A stretch of DNA of 26,870 nt from Lentibacillus sp. Marseille-P4043. Its GTDB lineage: Bacteria > Bacillota > Bacilli > Bacillales > Amphibacillaceae. Both the position numbers and the translations under genes were made by a program. The notes under the pieces are model-generated. The model saw nothing but the letters and a program-made list of their open reading frames with translations, had not been told where the DNA came from and did no database searches. This document shows, in pieces, positions 1-7,650 of the stretch; position 1 is the first letter of the stretch, and every line of letters begins with the position of its first letter. The stretch is taken from assembly GCF_900258515.1 (NCBI RefSeq), contig NZ_LT984884.1, positions 3,622,078 to 3,648,947 of the forward strand, in the 5' to 3' direction.

Positions 1-587
1 TGTTTCCGCTCTCGCGCCGATGTTTCTCGTTTCGCGCCGATGTTTCTCATTTCGCGCCGATGTTTCCGTTCTCGGGCCGATGTTTCCGCTCTCGCGCCGA
101 TGTTTCTCATTTCGCGCCGATGTTTCCGCCCTCGCGCCGATGTTTCTCATTTCGGGACGATGTTTCCGCTCTCGCGCCGATGTTTCCGCCCTCGCGCCGA
201 TGTTTCTCATTTCGGGTCGATGTTTCCGTTCTCGAGCCGATGTTTCTCGTTTCGGGACGATGTTTCCGCCCTCGCGCCGATGTTTCTCGTTTCGGGACGA
301 TGTTTCCGCCCTCGGGACGATGTTTCTGCTCTCGCGCCGATGTTTCTGTTCTCGGGCTGATGTTTCTCGTTTCGGGACGATGTTTCCGCCCTCGCGCCGA
401 TGTTTCCCGCTCTCGCGCCGATGTTTCTCGTTTCGGGACGATGTTTCCGCCCTCGCGCCGATGTTTCTCGTTTCGGGACGATGTTTCCGTCCTCGCGCCG
501 ATGTTTCTGTTCTCGGGCTGATGTTTCTCGTTTCGCGCTGATGTTCTCGCGCTCAGTCCCACGCTTGCACCGATGTTTCCGCATCTA
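1..587. repeat. Tandem array of 20-bp units (array 1), left end outside the window
   Basis: About 28 head-to-tail units start with TGTTTC at positions 1, 21, 41 and so on. The 20-bp phase is exact up to 400; one 21-bp unit follows at 401-421, and the phase then continues to about 541. Two unit types alternate loosely: TGTTTCTCGTTTCGGGACGA and TGTTTCCGCCCTCGCGCCGA. The last units (542-587) are degenerate. G+C is near 60 percent, well above the neighbouring genes. Because 20 is not a multiple of 3 and stops are rare in the unit, several overlapping reading frames run through the array on both strands; none has a convincing ribosome binding site and I do not call them genes. The array abuts the 3' end of ogt. 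It is related to the array at 10741-11576, in the same orientation. Function unknown. Confidence 0.95.
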
Positions 588-600
588 CACCCAATCCAAA

Positions 601-1128
601 TTAAAAAAGGTTTACATCTTGTTCATGTGCTAATAAATATTCTTTTTTATCAAGGCCGCCATTATACCCAACCATTTTACCATTTGCTCCAATTACACGA
701 TGACATGGAACGACAATTGAAAATGGATTTTTATTGACTGCCCCACCAACGGCCCGTACTGCTTTGGGGTTGTCAATTGCTTCTGCTATATCTTTGTACG
801 TCTTTGTCTCGCCGTATGGGATGGTATCACATAATGCCTGCCATACTTTTGTCTGAAAAGGTGTTCCGTGAAACGTGAAGGCAAACGAAAACTTTTTGCT
901 TCCATCTTTAAAATAAGCTTGAAGCTCTTTTTTTACATGCTCTACTTTTTCTGGTTTGTTTTCAAAAACAGGATTATCAAAATAACGTTTACTCCATTTG
1001 TTCATTTGTGCCTCTAAATCTGCCATACGTCCATAATCAATCCGGACAATTTTTTCCCCGTCACTAATGATTAACAATGGACCTACGGGCGTTTCCATTT
1101 CGTCAAAATAAAGCCTCGTTTCCTCCAT
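601..1128 (-). CDS. ogt: Methylated-DNA--protein-cysteine S-methyltransferase
   Basis: The protein (175 aa) moves alkyl groups from O6-alkylguanine in DNA to its own cysteine, a one-shot suicide repair reaction in the cytoplasm. The active-site signature PCHRVIG is at residues 141-147, with the acceptor Cys142. The helix-turn-helix segment around residues 92-130 (FQTKVWQAL, IPYGETKTYKDIA) is typical of the family, and the length fits single-domain Ogt/MGMT proteins. The start chosen is the ATG at 1128, preceded by AGAAGGGG with 6 nt spacing. A longer frame opens with a TTG at 1158, but that would put the ribosome binding site inside the gene. No clear terminator is seen between the stop and the 20-bp array, so transcripts may run into the repeats. 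Family assignment is firm; choice between the names ogt and adaB is arbitrary. Confidence 0.95.
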   Translation of the reverse strand: MEETRLYFDEMETPVGPLLIISDGEKIVRIDYGRMADLEAQMNKWSKRYFDNPVFENKPEKVEHVKKELQAYFKDGSKKFSFAFTFHGTPFQTKVWQALCDTIPYGETKTYKDIAEAIDNPKAVRAVGGAVNKNPFSIVVPCHRVIGANGKMVGYNGGLDKKEYLLAHEQDVNLF

Positions 1129-1197
1129 GCTTTTCCCCTTCTTACTTTTTAAAATCAACTCTTTTTCGTTGGTATTTGGAACTCAATCAACAATTTA

Positions 1198-1228
1198 TAA
1201 AGGCTGTTTTCAACATAATTGTTGCTAT
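1198..1228. repeat. Dispersed repeat, copy A
   Basis: A 31-bp stretch beginning AAGGCTGTTTTCA and ending TTGTTGCTATTA matches a second copy at 26282-26312 at about 25 of 31 positions, in the same orientation. It lies between the start of ogt and the end of queG. It probably belongs to a dispersed intergenic repeat family; only two copies are visible here. Confidence 0.55.
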
Positions 1229-1282
1229 TATGCCTCGAGTCTGTATACATTTTGCATTTTCACTTAATACTGTTACGCCTTA

Positions 1283-2431
1283 CTATTCCCTAGCCGAAAG
1301 TTCTCCCTGAAAACCCAAGCCTTTTTCCATTTCAAATAAAACTTGATCATCAGATTCCTTGTTCATCGCTTCTTTTATGGCTGTAATCGCTGCCTCCGTG
1401 CCGATTTTCCCAAGTGACCATGCGGCAGTTCCGCGAATTACTGGGCGCGGATCATTTTGCATCACAGCGACCAGTTCATCTACAGCCGTTTCATCCTTGA
1501 AATGGGCAAGTGCGACAATCGCATTCCGTTGCAGCGGTTTTTTGCCACGCCAAGAACCGGCAATATGTCCATATGTTTCTTTGAATTCTCGATTCGAAAT
1601 TCTTAGTATTGGTTTGAGCTTTGGCTTGGCAACTTCTGGCTCTGGTTCAAGTTCTTCGTGAAGATGGAAATCCATTTTTTTATTACGTGGGCATACTTGC
1701 TGACAGGTGTCACAACCATAAACGCGGTTCCCTAATTCAACACGAAATTCGTCGGCTAAAAATCCTTTTGTTTGTGTTAAAAAGGATAGGCAACGTTGGG
1801 CATTTAATTGTCCACCTTGAACAAGCGCACCTGTTGGACAGGCATCGAGACATTTTCGGCAATCCCCACAACTATCCTCGACTGGTGAATCTGGTGTAAA
1901 AGGAATATTGGTAATCAATTCCCCAAGGTACACATAGGAACCAAACTCCGGCGTGATAATGGCACAGTTTTTCCCGCTAAAACCGATGCCAGCTCGCTCT
2001 GCAACAGCACGATCAGACAATTCACCTGTATCCACCATCACTTTATTAACAGCATCGGGAACTTTTTCTTGAATAAAGGCCGCGAGTTTTTCCAAACGAT
2101 CCCGTAAAACAACATGGTAATCCGTTCCCCATGAAGCACGGCAAAAAATCCCCCGACGGTCCTGCTTCGTGCCCTTTGGTGCATTTTTTATGCGCGATGG
2201 ATAAGCAATCGCGATCGAGAGAATGGACTGCGCTTCTGGTAATAAACGTTCTGGCTCTGTCCGCTCTTCAATCGATCCCTTTTCGAAACCAGATTGATAG
2301 CTTAATGATTGTTGGCGTTTTAAGCGTTCTTTTAATTCACCAAAAACATCGGCAGTGGCAAAACCGATTTTATCAATCCCGATTTCTTTACTATACGCAA
2401 TGATTTCTTCTTTCAATTGTTCTGTGTTCAT
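1283..2431 (-). CDS. queG: Epoxyqueuosine reductase QueG
   Basis: The protein (382 aa) reduces epoxyqueuosine to queuosine at the wobble base of GUN-anticodon tRNAs, using cobalamin and two 4Fe-4S clusters; it acts in the cytoplasm. Two cluster motifs are visible: CGDCRKCLDACP at residues 188-199 and Cys214 with the CDTCQQVCP stretch at 240-248. Asp134, in VDTGELSDR, is at the position of the catalytic acid known for the family. The C-terminal 100 residues form HEAT-like repeats (RGTAAWSLGKIG), as in Bacillus homologues. The ATG at 2431 follows AAGGAAG. The gene begins 21 nt after the stop of the ABC-class ATPase gene with no terminator between them, so the two are likely co-transcribed. Identification is firm; co-transcription is inferred. 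Confidence 0.95.
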   Translation of the reverse strand: MNTEQLKEEIIAYSKEIGIDKIGFATADVFGELKERLKRQQSLSYQSGFEKGSIEERTEPERLLPEAQSILSIAIAYPSRIKNAPKGTKQDRRGIFCRASWGTDYHVVLRDRLEKLAAFIQEKVPDAVNKVMVDTGELSDRAVAERAGIGFSGKNCAIITPEFGSYVYLGELITNIPFTPDSPVEDSCGDCRKCLDACPTGALVQGGQLNAQRCLSFLTQTKGFLADEFRVELGNRVYGCDTCQQVCPRNKKMDFHLHEELEPEPEVAKPKLKPILRISNREFKETYGHIAGSWRGKKPLQRNAIVALAHFKDETAVDELVAVMQNDPRPVIRGTAAWSLGKIGTEAAITAIKEAMNKESDDQVLFEMEKGLGFQGELSARE

Positions 2432-2452
2432 TGATCCCGCTTCCTTCTAACA

Positions 2453-4162
2453 TTAGTCTATTTGCAATACATGTAATGAGCGGATTCGGTTCAAAACAGC
2501 TGCAATTTCATATTTTCGTGGTCTGGCAATGTCTCCTGGATGCTGATTTTGAAAAGCTGCAAACGATGCTAGACCATTCTGATCCATTTGCTTGTCGATT
2601 GTTTCCAGTAAATCTTTTAAAGATGTTGGGCGCTGTAATCCATTGGTTCGATCCAAATACTGAATGATCTCGGCAATCATGCGCGTTTGTGAAGCATCCA
2701 CCAATTGTTCTGTCTGTTCAAATGAAATATCGGATCTACCCATAATAATTTTTGTTAACCCTTTTGCCTGTGTCTTTGCGCGCTTACCTTTTTGCGTTTG
2801 CAAGCTATTTTGCTTTAGTGTCCGATTCGTGATCTTGCCAAAATACTCGTTTGTGGCTGAGTCCCGTTCAACCGGGTATTCCTCCATGATCGATTGTGCT
2901 TGATTCGTTACATTTTTTGGAACATATTCATCCATCATAATCACTTCATCAGCTACAGCAAAATAATCACCAGATCCGCCCATAACCAGAATCGTTGAGA
3001 CGTCCAGTTGATCGCGCATTTGTTTCACTTTATCAATAAATGGTGTGATTGGTTCCTGTGCCTTTTTCACGAGCTGCTGCATCCGATAGTCCCGAATCAT
3101 AAAATTTGTTGCACTTGTATCTTCATCAATCAGTAATGTCGTTGCGCCTATTTCCAACGCCTCCATGACATTTGCCGCCTGTGACGTACTACCGCTTGCA
3201 TTTTCCGTTGTAAAAAATTGTGTATCCTGCTTATGCGGCAAATTTGAAATAAACGGCGAAATATTGACACCGGTAATCTGTCGTCCATCCTCTGCACGGA
3301 TTTTTACCGCATCGGGATTTGTTAAAACAAATTCACGTCCATCCCCTTTTGTATGCGGGTAAACGCCACGTTCAATCGCCTTTAAAACAGTACTTTTTCC
3401 GTGGTATCCTCCACCAACAATTAATGTAATTCCTTTTTTTATCGCCAACCCTTTTATCGGTCCCGGCTGATGTGGAAGGCTGATTTCTACCTCATTTTCA
3501 CTTGGGCTTTGAAAAGGAATTGCCTGCTTCAACGGACGGTTACTGACACCACTTTCTCTTGGTAAAATAGATCCGTTCGCAATAAAAGCAATCCAATCTT
3601 GTTTACTCATCTCATGTCGAATGGCTTCTTGCTGATCGGCTAATTGGACTGCCGCTTCTATTTCCTGATCAGTAATCGTAAACACCGAATTTTTGATAAT
3701 AGCTGGAATGACCTGACCAAACAATTTCTCTGCTTCCCGGCCATTAATTCGTCTTCCGTTTGCCGGTAAACCAACCGACAAACACACTGTTATACTCGAG
3801 GAAGTGATTTGAACCGCACTTCTTTCTAATACTTCCTGCCCTGGCGTGTCAAAAATAACCGCACCACTTTTTCCTGAACCTTTTACCTGGAATTTACTAC
3901 CATTAACCGCCTTCCCTACAGATCGGGCAATCCTATCTGCTGCAGCTATTTTACGATGGTAATTTTCCAGCCATTCATTTTTTATGGAACGTTTCTGCGT
4001 TGGAACCACTACGCGGATTTTTGATGGTGCGGCAAACGGATCCCCCTGTACATAATCTATATATAACGTAAAATTGTCATATGTGTAGTGCCCTTGGACA
4101 CTTTTATATCCTTTATAACTTTTACCATCTAATTGATGTAATTGTTGTAATAAATTCTTCAC
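2453..4162 (-). CDS. ABC-class P-loop ATPase (ABC_ATPase, PF09818 family)
   Basis: The protein has 569 aa and matches the family of predicted ATPases of the ABC class that have no transporter partner. The P-loop is GGGYHGKST at residues 250-258, an ABC-signature-like stretch (SGSTSQAANVMEA) is at 323-335, and a Walker B-like LLIDED is at 343-348. No membrane segments are seen, so it should be cytoplasmic. The substrate and role of this family are not established, and I do not assign one. The start is a GTG at 4162 preceded by GAGGG. It is the first gene of a probable two-gene unit with queG, which hints at an RNA- or tRNA-linked role, but that is only context. An inverted-repeat element (4191-4271) lies directly upstream. 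Confidence 0.9.
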   Translation of the reverse strand: MKNLLQQLHQLDGKSYKGYKSVQGHYTYDNFTLYIDYVQGDPFAAPSKIRVVVPTQKRSIKNEWLENYHRKIAAADRIARSVGKAVNGSKFQVKGSGKSGAVIFDTPGQEVLERSAVQITSSSITVCLSVGLPANGRRINGREAEKLFGQVIPAIIKNSVFTITDQEIEAAVQLADQQEAIRHEMSKQDWIAFIANGSILPRESGVSNRPLKQAIPFQSPSENEVEISLPHQPGPIKGLAIKKGITLIVGGGYHGKSTVLKAIERGVYPHTKGDGREFVLTNPDAVKIRAEDGRQITGVNISPFISNLPHKQDTQFFTTENASGSTSQAANVMEALEIGATTLLIDEDTSATNFMIRDYRMQQLVKKAQEPITPFIDKVKQMRDQLDVSTILVMGGSGDYFAVADEVIMMDEYVPKNVTNQAQSIMEEYPVERDSATNEYFGKITNRTLKQNSLQTQKGKRAKTQAKGLTKIIMGRSDISFEQTEQLVDASQTRMIAEIIQYLDRTNGLQRPTSLKDLLETIDKQMDQNGLASFAAFQNQHPGDIARPRKYEIAAVLNRIRSLHVLQID

Positions 4163-4190
4163 ACAAATCCCTCAACTTATTATAGTATGT

Positions 4191-4271
4191 GTTCAAAAAG
4201 GAGGATAATAAGGACCGCTTTTAGCAAAAATCTCCCTTAACGATGTGTCATTTTTACCGGACCTTTTGAAC
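4191..4271. repeat. 81-bp intergenic element bounded by inverted repeats
   Basis: GTTCAAAAAGG at 4191-4201 is matched by the inverted CCTTTTGAAC at 4262-4271 (one extra A in the left arm). The 60 bp between contain no reading frame with a start and ribosome binding site. The layout resembles small palindromic intergenic repeats of Bacillaceae. It sits between the promoter area of the ATPase gene and the end of pncB. The rest of this 274-bp gap shows only the hairpin at 4393-4419. Confidence 0.55.
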
Positions 4272-4392
4272 AACCTCTTATAGTTTCTTTCTCTAGAATA
4301 CTATCCGTGTAGCCTGTAATTCAAGTGTAATTGTAGTGTTTAATGTGGTGTAACGATGTCGTGGATATTCATTTTTCGTTTGAAGTAATGTT

Positions 4393-4419
4393 CAGTGGGG
4401 AATCTAACATCCCCCACTG
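4393..4419 (-). terminator. Hairpin after pncB, no U-tract
   Basis: CAGTGGGG and CCCCACTG form a perfect 8-bp stem with an 11-nt loop, 17 bp beyond the pncB stop codon. The bases after the stem on the minus strand (AACATTACTTC) are not a run of T, so it may be an mRNA 3'-end stabiliser or a weak terminator. Confidence 0.45.
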
Positions 4420-4436
4420 TTAGAATTGCGGATACC

Positions 4437-5903
4437 TTATTGATACTTTCCCATCTTTCCGACTTTTTCCCTAACCTCTCTAATGTTGTTCATTTTGTTG
4501 TCCCACGTCTTCTGACTCAAATCAACAGCATATTCTTCCGGATTAATGGTGCGTTTGTATTCCTCCCAGAACAGGTTTAGTTGCTCTTTTGCATATGCTT
4601 GCATATTATTCAGGTTCGGACTTTTATAGGTTAAACTACCGTCTACAAATACATCATGATGCAAATTAATCGCGTTGAAATTTGTAACAAATTTACTTAT
4701 GTAAGTGTGTACAGGGTGAAACATTTTTAGTCTATCTTCATCATTTGGCTGCTCATTTTCTAATGTAATATAGTCTCCTTCAGCATTATTATTTATTGTA
4801 TTTATGATCCGATAAAGTTTCTTCATACTAGGTGTTGTAACCTTTTCTGGATTTCCAGATATTTTAATCGTATCTTGCATGTTCCCATTTTCATCTTCTA
4901 TGGAAACCAGCTTATATACAGCTCCTAATGCTGGTTGATCATAAGCTGTGATGAGTTTGGTTCCAACTCCCCAAACATCTATTTTTGCACCTTGACTTTG
5001 TAAACTTAAAATGGTCGACTCATCTAAATTATTGGACGCGTATATTTTTGCTTCATTAAAACCTGCAGCATCTAGCATTTTTCGAGCCTCTTTTGATAAA
5101 TATGCCATATCACCGCTATCCAAACGAACACCTAAGAAATTTATCTGATCACCCAATTCTTGTGCTACTTTTATTGCGTTGGGGACACCAGATTTCAATG
5201 TGTCATACGTATCAACCAGGAATACACAATCACGATGCCTTTCTGCGTATTTTTTAAATGCCGTATATTCGTCTCTATAGGCTTGAATCATGGAATGCGC
5301 ATGTGTGCCTGATACCGGAATATGAAATAGTTTCCCTGCCCTAACATTACTTGTTGCATCAAATCCGCCGATGAATGCCGCCCTAGTACCCCAAATGGCC
5401 GCATCCATTTCTTGTGCCCTTCTTGTTCCAAATTCCATTAAAAGCTGATCACCGACAATATGTTTAATCCTTGCTGCTTTAGTTGCAATCAATGTTTGGT
5501 AGTTCACAATATTGAGTAAGGCTGTTTCCATCAACTGCGCTTCAGCTAAAGTGGCTTCCACACGTAAGAGGGGTTCATTGCCAAACACAATTTCCCCTTC
5601 ACATACAGACTTGATCGTACCGTTAAAGCTAATTCCTTTTAAGTAGTCGATGAAATCATCACCATATCCTAATTCTTCCTTTAAATAGGATAAATCTGAA
5701 GCACTAAATCGAAAATTGTTGATATAATCAATTATTCTTTCCAATCCAGCAAATACTGCAAAACCACTTTCAAACGGCATTTTTCTAAAATACAAATCAA
5801 ATACTGCCTTTCGATTATGCATATTGTCAGCCCAATACGTTTCGGCCATATTAATTTGATACAAATCTGTGTGCAATGCTAAGCTATCATCTGTGTATGA
5901 CAT
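4437..5903 (-). CDS. pncB: Nicotinate phosphoribosyltransferase
   Basis: The enzyme (488 aa) joins nicotinate and PRPP to give nicotinate mononucleotide, using ATP, in the NAD salvage (Preiss-Handler) pathway. The N-terminal TDLYQINMAETYW, the FGTRRAQ stretch, GTHAHS (location of the phosphohistidine region) and RLDSGD are all family landmarks. Length fits bacillar PncB. The start is the ATG at 5903, preceded by GGGAGG with 8 nt spacing. It appears to be a single-gene unit: the tRNA-Gly terminator lies upstream and the hairpin at 4393 downstream. Confident call. Confidence 0.96.
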   Translation of the reverse strand: MSYTDDSLALHTDLYQINMAETYWADNMHNRKAVFDLYFRKMPFESGFAVFAGLERIIDYINNFRFSASDLSYLKEELGYGDDFIDYLKGISFNGTIKSVCEGEIVFGNEPLLRVEATLAEAQLMETALLNIVNYQTLIATKAARIKHIVGDQLLMEFGTRRAQEMDAAIWGTRAAFIGGFDATSNVRAGKLFHIPVSGTHAHSMIQAYRDEYTAFKKYAERHRDCVFLVDTYDTLKSGVPNAIKVAQELGDQINFLGVRLDSGDMAYLSKEARKMLDAAGFNEAKIYASNNLDESTILSLQSQGAKIDVWGVGTKLITAYDQPALGAVYKLVSIEDENGNMQDTIKISGNPEKVTTPSMKKLYRIINTINNNAEGDYITLENEQPNDEDRLKMFHPVHTYISKFVTNFNAINLHHDVFVDGSLTYKSPNLNNMQAYAKEQLNLFWEEYKRTINPEEYAVDLSQKTWDNKMNNIREVREKVGKMGKYQ

Positions 5904-5969
5904 AGGAAAAGCCTCCCAATATTATTGTCCAAACTAAAAATTCAATTTCAATATTAAAAAATCCGTAAT

Positions 5970-6020
5970 TAAATTAAAAACGCAACGCTTCGTAATTCTG
6001 CTTTTACGAAACACTGCGTT
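5970..6020 (-). terminator. Intrinsic terminator of the tRNA-Gly unit
   Basis: On the minus strand an outer stem AACGCA/TGCGTT and an inner stem TTCGTA/TACGAA enclose a short loop and are followed by TTTTTAATTT. It begins about 13 nt after the tRNA 3' end and is correctly placed to end the tRNA transcript. Confidence 0.8.
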
Positions 6021-6032
6021 ATGACGTATGTA

Positions 6033-6106
6033 TGGAGCGGGTGAAGGGAATCGAACCCTCATCATCAGCTTGGAAGGCTGAGGTTTTACCACTAAACTAC
6101 ACCCGC
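6033..6106 (-). tRNA. tRNA-Gly (anticodon UCC)
   Basis: The minus strand folds as a complete cloverleaf of 74 nt including an encoded CCA. The acceptor stem is GCGGGTG/CACCCGC, the D-stem GTTT/AAAC, the anticodon stem TCAGC/GCTGA with loop CTTCCAA (anticodon TCC at 34-36), the variable region 4 nt, and the T-stem GAGGG/CCCTT with loop TTCGATT. It is read from a promoter at 6635-6663. Its leader holds three partial copies of its own 5' half (see the repeat at 6076-6609). Confidence 0.97.
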
Positions 6107-6609
6107 ATTTGGTGTTAATTAATTATTTAGTTTTATTCACGTGCATATGCCCCTACATCTTCTAGTTTATTCAATGGTGTTTTGTGCTTCGGGGCAACTC
6201 GTAGCTTATTCGGTGGATGTTTCCCTCGTGGCTGAGGTTTTACCACTAAACTACACCCGCATTTGGTGTTAATTAATTATTAAGTTTTATTCACGTGCAT
6301 ATGCCCCTACATCTTCTAGTTTATTCAGGGGTGTTTTGTGCTTCGGGGCAACTCGTAGCTTATTCGGTGGATGTTTCCCTCGTGGCTGAGGTTTTACCAC
6401 TAAACTACACCCGCATTTGGTGTTAATTAATTATTAAGTTTTATTCACGTGCATATGCCCCTACATCTTCTAGTTTATTCAAGGGTGTTTTGTGCTTCGG
6501 GGCAACTCGTAGCTTATTCGGTGGATGTTTTCCTCGTGGCTGAGGTTTTACCACTAAACTACACCCGCATTTTGGTGTTAATTAATTATTAAGTTTTATT
6601 CACGTGCAT
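6076..6609 (-). repeat. Tandem 154-bp repeats containing tRNA-Gly 5' halves
   Basis: Three full 154-bp units (6076-6229, 6230-6383, 6384-6537) and a partial fourth (6538-6609). Each begins with the same 31 bp, equal to tRNA-Gly nucleotides 1 to 32 on the minus strand, followed upstream by a 40-bp leader and then an 83-bp segment. The first unit's 31 bp belongs to the intact tRNA; the other three are truncated between tRNA positions 32 and 33, inside the anticodon loop, and continue into the 83-bp segment instead of the 3' half. Units differ by only a few substitutions and one inserted T. The fourth copy has the 31-bp half and leader, then diverges into the promoter region. In the minus-strand transcript the order is promoter, three 5' halves, intact tRNA. 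The 83-bp segment contains TGCCCC and GGGGCA arms that could pair. Confidence 0.93.
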
Positions 6610-6634
6610 TATGCGTTTTTGTAACGTATTTTTT

Positions 6635-6663
6635 ATTATAGCAATTTGATCACTTATAATCAA
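6635..6663 (-). promoter_or_regulatory. Sigma-A-type promoter of the tRNA-Gly unit
   Basis: On the minus strand TTGATT (6663-6658) and TATAAT (6640-6635) are 17 bp apart. Transcription should start near 6628, giving a leader of about 520 nt before the intact tRNA. No other good promoter is seen nearer to the tRNA. Confidence 0.7.
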
Positions 6664-6694
6664 GGGAAATTTGTCGATTTTTAGTCATTATTAC

Positions 6695-6725
6695 ATAAAA
6701 AAGGGATCCCATTTAAAGGAACCCT
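6695..6725 (-). terminator. Intrinsic terminator of the fnr-like gene
   Basis: On the minus strand AGGGTTCC and GGATCCCT pair (one mismatch) and are followed by TTTTTT. The stem starts at the stop codon of the regulator gene. Confidence 0.75.
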
Positions 6726-7417
6726 TACATGACGCAATTTTCCACACCGCATTTTTCGCATGCCAGCAATTTTTTGAAGTAATTTATATCTTTTATTAAA
6801 AAGTATTTATTATCATTTGTTAAAATCCCTTGAGCTTTCCATTTATTCACAATCCTGCTCACCGTTTCTCTGGAAATCCCAATATAATTACTAATGTCCC
6901 GGATCATGATTGGTTCTGTAATTCGAATCCCCTTTGGTGTTACAATTCCATACATATTCGAATACCGAACAAACATGGATGCCACGGCGCCTTCTGATCC
7001 AAATGCTATAAAATCGCGAATTCTCGCTTTGCTTTCCTCTAAGGACTCCGCAACCCATCTAGTGAATTGCAATCCTAATCCCCCATTCTGACCAAGAAGT
7101 TTTTCCAATTCTGCTTTTTTAATGATAAACAATTCACTATTCTTTGTAGCCTGAGCTGTATTCGAATATTTATTTCCACTAAAAATGCCGATCTCACCGA
7201 ATCCGTCCTGTTCACTCCGAGTAAAAATAGTTAATTTCTTATTCTCACCCAAATCTTTAAAAATACGAATTTCACCTTTGCTAATAAAATATAAGTTCTC
7301 AGCTAAACTACCTTCGCTAAAAATAAGCTCTCCTTTTTTAACACGTAACCGTTCTGAATCAGCAATTAGCATATTATAATCATTGGTTTCGAGCCGTAGC
7401 AACAAAGGTTCCATCAT
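6725..7417 (-). CDS. fnr: Fnr-type oxygen-responsive transcriptional regulator (Crp/Fnr family)
   Basis: The protein (about 230 aa) has an N-terminal cyclic-nucleotide-like beta-roll (about residues 10-110), a dimerisation helix and a C-terminal winged helix-turn-helix with ISRETVSRIVNKW as recognition segment. Its last residues contain Cys220, Cys223 and Cys228 in a CxxCx4C pattern, as in Bacillus subtilis Fnr, where these cysteines hold an oxygen-sensitive 4Fe-4S cluster with an aspartate as fourth ligand; Asp135 here lies near the matching place. The product should activate anaerobic genes. GTG at 7423 and three ATG codons follow the AAGGA site; I chose the ATG at 7417 for its 8-nt spacing, and 7420 is equally possible. 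A TGTGA-N6-TCACG box lies upstream, suggesting self-regulation. A different Crp/Fnr regulator is possible, but the cysteines argue for Fnr. Confidence 0.85.
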   Translation of the reverse strand: MMEPLLLRLETNDYNMLIADSERLRVKKGELIFSEGSLAENLYFISKGEIRIFKDLGENKKLTIFTRSEQDGFGEIGIFSGNKYSNTAQATKNSELFIIKKAELEKLLGQNGGLGLQFTRWVAESLEESKARIRDFIAFGSEGAVASMFVRYSNMYGIVTPKGIRITEPIMIRDISNYIGISRETVSRIVNKWKAQGILTNDNKYFLIKDINYFKKLLACEKCGVENCVM

Positions 7418-7515
7418 CATCACAATCCTTTTTCAAAAATTTATAGGAGTATAAAAAATCCAACCGCCAGCTCCATTTACCGTAAATATATTAGATACTT
7501 ACCTTATTAATACCC

Positions 7516-7558
7516 ATTATATTGATCTAACAAAACAAAAACTGTGATATTTATCACG
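7516..7558 (-). promoter_or_regulatory. Fnr/Crp box with promoter of the fnr-like gene
   Basis: TGTGATATTTATCACG at 7543-7558 matches the Fnr/Crp consensus TGTGA-N6-TCACA with one mismatch. On the minus strand a TATAAT at 7521-7516 predicts a start near 7509, so the box is centred close to -41.5, the classic activator position, and it replaces a recognisable -35. This supports positive self-regulation of the fnr-like gene. Confidence 0.72.
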
Positions 7559-7588
7559 ATTTACAGAATAAAAGCGCATTTTCCTTCA

Positions 7589-7617
7589 TTTACAAGTCAC
7601 ATAGAAAGATATAGAAT
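7589..7617 (+). promoter_or_regulatory. Promoter of the D-amino-acid aminotransferase gene
   Basis: TTTACA (7589-7594) and TAGAAT (7612-7617) are separated by 17 bp. The predicted start near 7624 places the Fnr box about 74 bp upstream, a less typical activator position than for fnr. Confidence 0.55.
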
Positions 7618-7650
7618 AGGTTTAAGCTTTTATAGGAGGCGTTAACAGAA

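Noticed and set aside
1..587. Array 1 or array 2 as a CRISPR array
   Set aside because: Units are directly adjacent with no unique spacers, the repeat is only 20 bp, and no cas genes are in the window.
20..633. Long open frames on both strands across array 1, coding for proteins of repeated Arg-, Ser- and Cys-rich or charged 20-residue units
   Set aside because: A 20-bp unit without stops opens several frames at once; the frames overlap each other, have no ribosome binding sites and follow the repeat borders.
6210..6230. Similarity of GATGTTTCCCTCG in the tRNA-linked 83-bp segment to the 20-bp array unit
   Set aside because: About 13 bases with a gap relative to the array unit; too short to exclude chance, although a shared origin could be tested by aligning all copies.
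6230..6568. Three extra tRNA-Gly genes
   Set aside because: Only nucleotides 1-32 are present; anticodon, T-arm and 3' acceptor strand are missing.
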